NCBI GenBank assembly: GCA_028875175.1
Contig: JAPPFO010000254.1
Span: 11,508 to 19,522, forward strand
DNA length: 8,015 nt
Source of the DNA: Chloroflexota bacterium
Lineage (GTDB): Bacteria; Chloroflexota; UBA11872
Reading direction: 5' to 3'
Part shown: piece after piece, positions 1-5,365 of the stretch
Layout: each line of letters begins with the position of its first letter
Numbering within the stretch: position 1 is the stretch's first letter
Made by a program: the position numbers and the translations under genes
The notes under the pieces: generated by a model
The model's input: the letters and a program-made list of their open reading frames with translations, nothing else
Database searches by the model: none
Told to the model about the DNA's origin: nothing

Positions 1-95
1 ACGGCGGACGAACGATCACAAGGCCATCTGGCTGGTAATCAGGCGCCCGGTGCTGGCCGGAGCTTGACGCTGGCGCACTTGGTCGCCATCAGAAA
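1..95. other. Left edge, no identifiable gene
   Basis: No gene can be assigned here. Two + frames are open from the left edge: one ends at TGA 65-67 after 21 codons, the other at TGA 124-126 after 41 codons. Either could be the tail of a gene starting outside the window, but neither translation shows a recognisable family ending. A small hairpin, TGGCG (71-75) with CGCCA (84-88), lies in this stretch. Confidence 0.2.
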
Positions 96-119
96 GGGGC
101 AGGCAGCCCTTCCTGCCTC
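96..119 (+). terminator. GC-rich hairpin upstream of the rho promoter, possible terminator of an upstream gene
   Basis: GGGGCAGG (96-103) pairs with CCTGCCTC (112-119), giving eight base pairs with one G-U wobble around an 8-nt loop. It sits just before the putative rho promoter, where an upstream transcription unit would end. No T-run follows, so it is not a canonical intrinsic terminator. It may only stabilise a 3' end or be incidental. Confidence 0.25.
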
Positions 120-122
120 CGC

Positions 123-152
123 TTGACACTCAAATTCCCCCGGTGCTAGCGT
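123..152 (+). promoter_or_regulatory. Putative sigma-70-type promoter for rho
   Basis: A perfect -35 hexamer TTGACA (123-128) is followed after 18 bp by TAGCGT (147-152), which fits the TAnnnT pattern of a -10 element. Transcription would start near 158-160, leaving an untranslated leader of about 205 nt before rho. A second, weaker TTGACG occurs at 64-69. The hexamer spacing supports the call, but the -10 is far from consensus. Confidence 0.35.
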
Positions 153-364
153 GACCGGTGTAGGCATATTGGCTGCTCGGCCACGAGTTGAGCGGCCGGT
201 CCACAAGCCCTGCCCACCAGATTTGTTACCTGTTCGTGTGGGTTCCGTATGCCGTTTGGCAGGGATTCGAAACCAGAACCAGCCCGTGATTTCGCACACA
301 CTGCGGTCCCGGCCGCGACCTCCAGCCGAGCATCAACGCCCGGCGCGATGCGTAGGAGGCTCGA
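153..364 (+). other. rho 5' leader, with ribosome binding site at 354-359
   Basis: About 210 nt without a convincing gene lie between the putative promoter and rho. Small inverted repeats are visible: CGGCC (178-182) with GGCCG (194-198), and TGCC-GTTT-GGCA (250-261). A perfect Shine-Dalgarno AGGAGG (354-359) sits 5 nt before the rho ATG and decides the start. E. coli rho has a long leader, including a leader peptide, through which Rho limits its own synthesis. The length and structure here would allow a similar arrangement, but no rut site was demonstrated. Confidence 0.4.
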
Positions 365-1741
365 ATGTCTAACTCCAGCGGACGCTCCGGCGGCTATCGC
401 CGCCCGCGTCGCTCCGGACGTGGCCGCCGCCCGAACCGCCGCCAGCGCCAGCTGCAACCGGACCCGGACCGCGAACTGGCCGAGCTCGAAGCCAAGCCCA
501 TGGAAGAGCTTCGTGCCCTGGCGTCTGAGCTCGAAATCGACGTCAACGGCTCCCCAGATCTGACCAAGGACGCCCTGGTCAATATGGTCCTCCAGGCCCG
601 GTCCGAGAAGGACGGCTCCATGTTCCTCGAGGGCAACCTCGAGCTCATGGACGAGGGCTACGGCTTCCTGCGCCGCGAGTTGGGCTGGCTTGCCGGACCC
701 GATGACGTCTATGTCTCCCAGGCCCAGGTTCGACGCTTTGCGCTGCGCAACGGCGACCACGTCAGCGGTCACGTGCGGCCGGCCCGCGAGCACGACCGCT
801 ACCACGGCCTGGTCAGGGTCATGGCGGTCAACGGTCTCGCGCCGGACAAGGCCCGCGCTCGACCGCAGTTCGAGCGCATGATTCCTATCTTTCCGAACGA
901 ACAACTCGTGCTCGAATACGAGGCCACGGAACTCACCTCACGCATCGTCGACATCATTGCGCCCATTGGGCGCGGCCAGCGCGGTCTGGTGTTGTCGCCG
1001 CCCAAGGCCGGCAAGACTGAGTTGATGAAGCGCCTGGCGCGCTCGGTCCTGAACAACTACAGCGACGTGCGCGTCATCGTGGCCCTGATTGGCGAGCGAC
1101 CCGAGGAGGTCACCGATTGGCAGCGCGGCGTCGAGGGCGCCGAAGTCATCAGTTCCACTTTCGACGAGCAGCCCGGCAGCCACACGCGCGTCGCCGAACT
1201 CACCTCCGCCCGAGCCAAGCGCATGGTGGAAAGCGGCGAGGACGTGATGATCCTGCTGGACAGCGTGACTCGCCTTGTCCGCGCCTACAACCTCGTGCAA
1301 CCGTCCAGCGGCCGCACGTTGTCCGGCGGCATCGAGCCCCAGGCCCTGTATCCGCCCAAGGGATTCTTCGGCGCGGCCCGCAATATCGACGGCGGCGGCA
1401 GTCTCACCATCATCGCCTCCTGCCTCATCGAAACCGGCAGCCGCATGGACGAGGTTATCTACGAGGAGTTCAAAGGCACCGGCAACTGGGAACTCATGCT
1501 TGACCGCCGCCTGGCCGAACGCGGCACCTTCCCCGCTGTCAACGTCCTCAGTTCAGGGACCCGTCGCGTGGAATTGATGCTGGACGCCGACGGCCTCAAG
1601 TATTTCTGGACGCTGCGGCGTATGCTCAATGCCCTTGATCCGCATGACGCCTACGACTCGACGGAACTGATGTTCGACCGCATGAAGCGGACCGCAAACA
1701 ACAAGGAATTCTTCGCATCGCTGAGCGATTCGTCCCGATGA
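365..1741 (+). CDS. rho: Transcription termination factor Rho
   Basis: Hexameric RNA-dependent ATPase and translocase that ends transcription of untranslated RNA. The product is 458 residues (E. coli has 419). Residues 7-28 form an Arg-rich extension with 11 Arg in 22 positions. An N-terminal helical domain (about 40-82) and a cold-shock-like RNA-binding domain (about 86-150, with GFLRR and RRFALRNGDHVSGHVRP) follow. The RecA-type motor domain starts near 175: Walker A PPKAGKTE (212-219, K217), the catalytic Glu in GERPEEV (E244), Walker B ILLDS, the Q-loop (PSSGRTLSGG) and the R-loop region (TGSRMDEVIYEEFKGTGN). The start is fixed by AGGAGG 5 nt upstream. Unusual points are Gly243 where E. 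coli has Asp210, Trp252 where E. coli has Met219, and Gly in place of Arg in the PKRFFGAARN motif. Catalytic residues are intact, so it should be functional. Confidence 0.97.
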   Translation: MSNSSGRSGGYRRPRRSGRGRRPNRRQRQLQPDPDRELAELEAKPMEELRALASELEIDVNGSPDLTKDALVNMVLQARSEKDGSMFLEGNLELMDEGYGFLRRELGWLAGPDDVYVSQAQVRRFALRNGDHVSGHVRPAREHDRYHGLVRVMAVNGLAPDKARARPQFERMIPIFPNEQLVLEYEATELTSRIVDIIAPIGRGQRGLVLSPPKAGKTELMKRLARSVLNNYSDVRVIVALIGERPEEVTDWQRGVEGAEVISSTFDEQPGSHTRVAELTSARAKRMVESGEDVMILLDSVTRLVRAYNLVQPSSGRTLSGGIEPQALYPPKGFFGAARNIDGGGSLTIIASCLIETGSRMDEVIYEEFKGTGNWELMLDRRLAERGTFPAVNVLSSGTRRVELMLDADGLKYFWTLRRMLNALDPHDAYDSTELMFDRMKRTANNKEFFASLSDSSR

Positions 1742-1780
1742 CATCGCTCGTCGACTGCGTGGATGGGGAGCACATGACAG

Positions 1781-2314
1781 ATGGCTGACGTGCAGGTGGT
1801 ATTGCTCGAAACCGTGCCCGACTTGGGCGACATCGGCGACGTGCGTTCAGTCGCCGCCGGCTACGCGCGCAACTTCCTGTTACCCCGTCGCCTGGCCGTC
1901 CCGGCCACGCGGCAGCGCCTGGACGACGCCCATTTCCAGGCTGAACTGCAGGACCGTCGTGAAGAGAACGCGCGTCGCGAAGCTCAGCACCTCGCGGACA
2001 TGATCCAGGGCGTCATGCTCACCATCCACGTGCAGGTGGGCGACCAGGGGCGCATGCATGGCCAGATCACCAATCGTGACGTAGCGGCGGCCCTGCTTGA
2101 GCAGCACGGCGTCGAGATCGATCGCCACCTCATCCAGATCGACAGCCCCATCCGCTCGCTGGGGCGCTACCTCGTTCCGATCCGTTTGGCCGCAGGCTTG
2201 GAGGCTTCGGTCATGCTGGATGTCGTCGAGCAGGAAGACGAGCCCGAACCGGCCGTTGAAGAGGAAGCGGACGAGACCGAAGACGAGCTCGGCGTTTCTC
2301 GCCTCGGACGGTAG
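1781..2314 (+). CDS. rplI: 50S ribosomal protein bL9 with an acidic C-terminal extension
   Basis: Large-subunit protein that binds 23S rRNA near the L1 stalk and helps keep the reading frame. The 177-residue product is longer than the usual roughly 150. The N-terminal rRNA-binding domain has the family signature GYARNFLLPRRLAVPAT (27-43). A long helix (about 44-80) leads to the C-terminal domain (about 80-148), recognisable by GRMHGQITNRDV, GVEIDR and SPIRSLGRYLVPIRL. Residues 150-169 are an added tail with 13 Asp or Glu in 20. The purine-rich GGGGAG (1765-1770) lies 10 nt before the ATG. Another ATG at 1774 is out of frame and stops after four codons. The gene follows rho by 39 nt with no obvious terminator, so co-transcription is likely. 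In many bacteria rplI lies next to dnaB, as here. Confidence 0.95.
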   Translation: MADVQVVLLETVPDLGDIGDVRSVAAGYARNFLLPRRLAVPATRQRLDDAHFQAELQDRREENARREAQHLADMIQGVMLTIHVQVGDQGRMHGQITNRDVAAALLEQHGVEIDRHLIQIDSPIRSLGRYLVPIRLAAGLEASVMLDVVEQEDEPEPAVEEEADETEDELGVSRLGR

Positions 2315-2395
2315 GGACGGCGCTGGCCACGGCGCGCGGACATCTCAAGAAAACCGATTTCGCGAAGAGTAATGATCGGTCCACCGTAGTTACTC

Positions 2396-2404
2396 TGTGG
2401 ATAA
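2396..2404 (-). promoter_or_regulatory. DnaA box, perfect consensus TTATCCACA
   Basis: The + strand reads TGTGGATAA, the exact complement of the strongest E. coli-type DnaA box. It borders the A+T-richer segment to its left. One 9-mer match alone could be chance. The second perfect variant box and the weaker matches within 145 bp make a DnaA-binding role more credible. Confidence 0.6.
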
Positions 2405-2429
2405 TTGGGCAGGGCAGTTGGCTGTTCGC

Positions 2430-2500
2430 TGTGGGTATCCGTGGCTGATCCACCGCCATGCGTGGCCGGTTCCTGCGAAAGCAGGCCGAATCTGCCCACA
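2430..2500. promoter_or_regulatory. Three degenerate DnaA-box-like 9-mers
   Basis: TGTGGGTAT (2430-2438, minus-strand orientation) differs from the box at two positions. TGATCCACC (2446-2454, plus) differs from TTATCCACA at two positions. CTGCCCACA (2492-2500, plus) differs from TTGTCCACA at two positions. Each is weak alone. They gain weight from lying between two perfect boxes. Confidence 0.35.
2467..2488 (+). other. Hairpin with GAAA tetraloop in the dnaB upstream region
   Basis: CGG (2467-2469) and CCTGC (2472-2476) pair with GCAGG (2481-2485) and CCG (2486-2488). This makes an eight-pair stem interrupted by a 2-nt TT bulge and closed by a GAAA loop (2477-2480). GNRA loops are typical of folded RNA, so the element may act in a transcript. 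No T-run follows, so it is not a standard terminator. Confidence 0.3.
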
Positions 2501-2521
2501 ACCATGGTGGACGCCTGTCGC

Positions 2522-2539
2522 TGTGGAGAGTGTGGACAA
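2522..2539 (-). promoter_or_regulatory. Tandem DnaA boxes, one perfect TTGTCCACA and one degenerate
   Basis: Two 9-mers abut directly on the + strand: TGTGGAGAG (2522-2530, two mismatches) and TGTGGACAA (2531-2539). The second is the exact complement of TTGTCCACA, the form typical of high-GC actinobacterial origins. The head-to-tail arrangement in the same orientation is what cooperative DnaA binding would use. Confidence 0.5.
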
Positions 2540-2572
2540 TTCGCCTCGGGGTTCGCCAATGTTGAAGGCGGA

Positions 2573-2602
2573 TTGACATACCGGTTGCGCGGTTACACAA
2601 CC
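2573..2602 (+). promoter_or_regulatory. Possible dnaB promoter overlapping a palindrome
   Basis: A perfect -35 hexamer TTGACA (2573-2578) lies 137 bp before the dnaB ATG. The -10 position falls inside GGTTACACAACC and has only poor candidates, such as TACACA at a 15-bp spacing. If real, the promoter is weak or regulated, and the palindrome covers its -10. The size of the rplI-dnaB gap independently suggests dnaB has its own promoter. Confidence 0.3.
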
Positions 2603-2635
2603 GTCCGTGGCCTGCACCCGGCGGGTTGCGTAACC
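2591..2635. repeat. Pair of GGTT-N4-AACC palindromes, candidate operator
   Basis: GGTTACACAACC (2591-2602) and GGTTGCGTAACC (2624-2635) share the form GGTT-N4-AACC. Each matches the reverse complement of the other at 11 of 12 positions. Their centres are 33 bp apart, about three helical turns. A further GGTT at 2583-2586 adds a half-site with 8-bp spacing. The position around a TTGACA and before dnaB suggests a repressor or activator site. I do not recognise the motif. Confidence 0.45.
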
Positions 2636-2714
2636 ATCCCTTCCCGCCAGCATTTCCTCCCCGAGTTGCAATCCTGAATCAATCGTCGGGCGGCCCGCGT
2701 TGACCCTGGCCACC

Positions 2715-4052
2715 ATGGCGTCGGCCACCGACCGCCTGCCGCCCCAGAACATCGACGCCGAACGTTCCCTGCTCGGCAGCCTGCTCATCGACCCCGAGGC
2801 CATCACCCGCATCGCCGGCCAGATTGGACCGGACGACTTCTACCGCGAAGCCCACCGGGCGATCTTTTCCGCGGTGACCACCCTCGCCGCCCGCAACGAG
2901 AAGACCGACTACGTCACCCTCTGCGATCAACTGGCGCGCGACGGCACGCTGGCCGACGTGGGCGGCGAAGACCGCGTGGTGGAACTGGCCTCCGCCGTTC
3001 CCACCCCGTTCCACGTGGAGCACTACGCCGCCATCGTGCGCCGCACCTCCGTCCTGCGGCAGATCATCCAGAGCGCCACCCGCATGGTCGCTTCCGCCTA
3101 CGCCCCCGAGGCCGCGCCCGAAGAGGTGCTGGACGAGGCCGAAAGCCTGATCTTCAGCATCGCCAACGAGGTCCACACCCGCGACATCCTCCCGATTCGC
3201 GAGATCCTCCACGAAGTCAGCGACCAGCTGATGTTCCGCGTCGAGCACCGCGGCGTGCCCACCGGCGTTTCCACCGGCTTCCGCAGCCTGGATGCGCTCA
3301 CCGGCGGCCTGCAGCGATCCGACCTCATCATCCTGGCCGCCCGCCCCGGCATCGGAAAGACCGCCTTCTCACTCAACATCGGGCTCCACGCCGCCAAGCA
3401 GAACGACGTGCCGGTCGCCTTCTTTGCCCTGGAAATGCCCGCCGAGCAAATCGTGCAGCGCCTCATTGGCACCGAGGCCCGCATGGACGCCATGCGCATC
3501 CGTGACGGAGAGCTTGACGACGACCAGCTCCAGCGCGTCGTCCGCACCATGGGCGAAGTGGCCGAATACCCCATCTACATCGACGACTCGCCGTCCCTCA
3601 GCGTGTTGGAACTGCGTGGCAAGGCCCGCCGCATGCACCTGGAGCACAACATCGGCCTGCTGGTGGTGGACTACCTCCAGTTGATGACGGCCTCCGGCCA
3701 CCGCGAAAACCGCGTCCAGGAAATCACCGAGATCACCCGCTCGCTCAAGGCCCTGGCCCGCGAACTCAACAATCCCATCATCGCCTGCGCCCAGCTATCC
3801 CGCGCCGTCGAGCAGCGCCCCAACTCCCGGCCCCGCCTGTCCGACCTGCGCGAGAGCGGATCGATTGAGCAGGACGCCGACGTTGTCGCGTTTCTCCATG
3901 AACCGGAGGCCGGCGACGACGAAGCGATCGGCCGCCCCGTGGACCTCAAACTCGACATCGCTAAGCACCGCAACGGCCCGGTCGGTAACGTAGACCTGCG
4001 CTTCATCCGCCCCCAGGGCCGCTTCGAGGAAACCGTACGCCGTGACTACTAG
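2715..4052 (+). CDS. dnaB: Replicative DNA helicase DnaB
   Basis: Hexameric helicase that unwinds DNA ahead of the replisome and recruits primase. The product is 445 residues from ATG 2715, close to the family norm. An in-frame TTG at 2700 would add five residues. ATG is preferred because the protein then begins a few residues before the conserved RLPPQNIDAERSLLGSLL. Neither start has a clear Shine-Dalgarno. The N-terminal helical domain (about 1-150) is followed by a linker and the RecA-type domain. Motifs seen are Walker A ARPGIGKT (K215), the FFALEMP motif, Walker B LLVVDYLQ (D319), QLSR (Q360), SDLRESGSIEQDADVV, and KHRNG (K417, R419, matching the E. coli Lys440/Arg442 region whose Arg acts on the neighbouring subunit). 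There is no intein. A dehydrogenase gene follows after 23 nt. Confidence 0.96.
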   Translation: MASATDRLPPQNIDAERSLLGSLLIDPEAITRIAGQIGPDDFYREAHRAIFSAVTTLAARNEKTDYVTLCDQLARDGTLADVGGEDRVVELASAVPTPFHVEHYAAIVRRTSVLRQIIQSATRMVASAYAPEAAPEEVLDEAESLIFSIANEVHTRDILPIREILHEVSDQLMFRVEHRGVPTGVSTGFRSLDALTGGLQRSDLIILAARPGIGKTAFSLNIGLHAAKQNDVPVAFFALEMPAEQIVQRLIGTEARMDAMRIRDGELDDDQLQRVVRTMGEVAEYPIYIDDSPSLSVLELRGKARRMHLEHNIGLLVVDYLQLMTASGHRENRVQEITEITRSLKALARELNNPIIACAQLSRAVEQRPNSRPRLSDLRESGSIEQDADVVAFLHEPEAGDDEAIGRPVDLKLDIAKHRNGPVGNVDLRFIRPQGRFEETVRRDY

Positions 4053-4075
4053 CGGCCGAGAACGAGGAGTGACCC

Positions 4076-5245
4076 GTGGCTGAACTTCAGGGCCGCGACT
4101 TCCGCGCACCCCCGGTCATTCACGTCGGACGCGGCGCCCTGAGCCAGCTGCCGGCTGCCCTGCGCGAGTTGCGCGCCGAACGCGCCGCCATCATCACCGA
4201 CCGCGTCATGGGCGCCTCCGAATGGGCGCCAAAGCTCGAAGCCCTGGCCGCCGAGGCCGACGTCACCACCACCATCCTGGCCGAACTCACCGGCGAACCC
4301 ACCACCCGCGACGTCGACGCCGCCCTGGCCGCCATACGTTCCGCCAACGCCGATGTCGTCATCGGCTTCGGCGGCGGCAGCGCCCTCGACACCGCCAAGC
4401 TGGCCGCCGTGCTGCACACCAACCCCGGCAGCGCCCCCGACTACGAGGGCTACGAGCGCATCCCCGACCCCGGCCTGCCCGTCATCGCCATTCCCACCAC
4501 CGCCGGCACCGGCAGCGAAGTCACCCGCGGCGTCGCCATCACCGACACGGACCGTGACGTCAAGATGCTCATGATGAGCTCCCACCTCGTCCCCGCCGCC
4601 GCCATCGTCGACCCCGAACCCACCTACACCATGCCCCCGGGCGTCACCGCGTCAACCGGGCTGGACGCCCTCACCCACGGCATCGAGGCCTACGTCTCCC
4701 GCCGCCGCTTCCCCATCACCGACGCCCTCGCCATCGACGCCATCGACCGCATCGGCCGCTTCATGTCCCGCGCCTACCACCATCCCGACGACGTCGAGGC
4801 CCGCGAGCAGATGCTCGTGGGCTCCCTGCACGCCGGCCTCGCCTTCAACAACGCCTCCGTGGCCTTGGTGCACGGCATGTCGCGCCCCATCGGCGCCTAC
4901 TTCCACGTCCCCCACGGCCTCTCCAACGCCATGCTCCTGCCCACCGTCATGCAGTTCAGCCTCGGCGGCGACATCCCCCGCTACGCCCACATCGCCCGCG
5001 TCCTCGGCGCAACCCAGACTGACGACCAGGCCGCCGCCGAAGTCGGTGTCGCCATCGTCCGCGACCTCGCGGCCGACCTCAAAGTCCCAACCCTCCGCGC
5101 CTGGGGCGTAGACGAGCACCGCTACCGCGACGTCACCCCCGCCATGGCCCGCGACGCCCTCGCCAGCGGCAGCCCCGCCAACAACCCCCGCCCCGCCACC
5201 CAGGCCGAGGTCGAGTCCCTCTACAACACCGTCATCAGCCTCTGA
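4076..5245 (+). CDS. Iron-containing alcohol dehydrogenase (group III family), substrate unknown
   Basis: NAD(P)-dependent oxidoreductase interconverting an alcohol and an aldehyde or ketone. The 389-residue length is typical. The N-terminal nucleotide-binding domain shows GFGGGSALDTAK (GGGS at 99-102) and IPTTAGTGSEVT. The C-terminal helical domain carries all four expected metal ligands: Asp197 and His201 in GLDALTHGIEAY, His266 in LVHGM, and His280 in VPHGLSNA, matching Asp196, His200, His263 and His277 of E. coli FucO. The GTG start is supported by GAGGAG (4064-4069) at 6-nt spacing. It begins 23 nt after dnaB and probably shares its transcript, an odd place for a metabolic enzyme. Alanine is almost always GCC and third positions are strongly C. 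Lactaldehyde, butanol, propanediol or maleylacetate-type substrates cannot be told apart here. Confidence 0.92.
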   Translation: MAELQGRDFRAPPVIHVGRGALSQLPAALRELRAERAAIITDRVMGASEWAPKLEALAAEADVTTTILAELTGEPTTRDVDAALAAIRSANADVVIGFGGGSALDTAKLAAVLHTNPGSAPDYEGYERIPDPGLPVIAIPTTAGTGSEVTRGVAITDTDRDVKMLMMSSHLVPAAAIVDPEPTYTMPPGVTASTGLDALTHGIEAYVSRRRFPITDALAIDAIDRIGRFMSRAYHHPDDVEAREQMLVGSLHAGLAFNNASVALVHGMSRPIGAYFHVPHGLSNAMLLPTVMQFSLGGDIPRYAHIARVLGATQTDDQAAAEVGVAIVRDLAADLKVPTLRAWGVDEHRYRDVTPAMARDALASGSPANNPRPATQAEVESLYNTVISL

Positions 5246-5264
5246 CGCGGCTATTCGGGCGTCA
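5243..5264 (+). terminator. Weak hairpin at the dehydrogenase stop codon
   Basis: TGACGC (5243-5248, including the stop codon) pairs with GCGTCA (5259-5264) across a 10-nt loop. A second weak stem, CGGCGC (5275-5280) with GTGCCG (5289-5294), follows. Neither has a T-run. They may mark a 3' end in a Rho-dependent setting, but the support is slight. Confidence 0.2.
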
Positions 5265-5308
5265 CTCCGGCTGCCGGCGCTGTTCCCGGTGCCGATCAGG
5301 CATCTCGA

Positions 5309-5341
5309 TATACTCGAATGACGCCCCGCGCCCGCCGCGGG
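5309..5341 (+). promoter_or_regulatory. Possible secA promoter -10 and leader hairpin
   Basis: TATACT (5309-5314) matches the -10 consensus at five of six positions and is flanked by TCGA on both sides. No good -35 lies 16-18 bp upstream. Downstream, CCCGCG (5325-5330) pairs with CGCGGG (5336-5341) around CCCGC, which would be a hairpin early in the secA transcript. The gap from the dehydrogenase (120 nt) leaves room for a separate promoter. Confidence 0.3.
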
Positions 5342-5365
5342 TGCTACGGCAGTTAATCGACGCAC

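Larger units (their letters stand above)
2315..2714. other. 400-nt intergenic regulatory region between rplI and dnaB
   Basis: No supported gene lies in this stretch, which is long for so compact a neighbourhood. From left to right it holds a locally A+T-richer segment (about 2341-2410, roughly half A+T by count), a cluster of DnaA-box-like 9-mers (2396-2539), a hairpin with a GAAA loop (2467-2488), a second hairpin (2552-2572), a TTGACA hexamer (2573-2578) and two related palindromes (2591-2602 and 2624-2635). No intrinsic terminator follows rplI. The content suits a dnaB control region bound by DnaA, or conceivably a replication origin. Confidence 0.6.

Noticed and set aside
260..279. tRNA-like T-arm sequence (ggattcgaaacc)
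   Set aside because: On neither strand does the flanking sequence form a proper T-stem with the G53-C61 pair, and no acceptor, anticodon or D arm could be found.
249..563. ATG-started frame of 104 codons overlapping the first 200 nt of rho
   Set aside because: There is no ribosome binding site, and it runs out of frame through the conserved start of Rho.
2405..2677. Plus-strand 90-codon frame with a Cys-rich CRCGEC segment in the rplI-dnaB gap
   Set aside because: It has a TTG start without a ribosome binding site, third-position composition weaker in G/C than the real genes, no recognised family, and it lies over the DnaA-box cluster and palindromes.
2390..2812. Minus-strand 140-codon frame covering the same gap and the start of dnaB
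   Set aside because: It overlaps the conserved N-terminus of dnaB on the opposite strand and has no recognisable motif.
2715..4052. Intein in DnaB, a common insertion site
   Set aside because: The motifs from Walker A to KHRNG are spaced normally and the protein has ordinary length, so there is no insertion.
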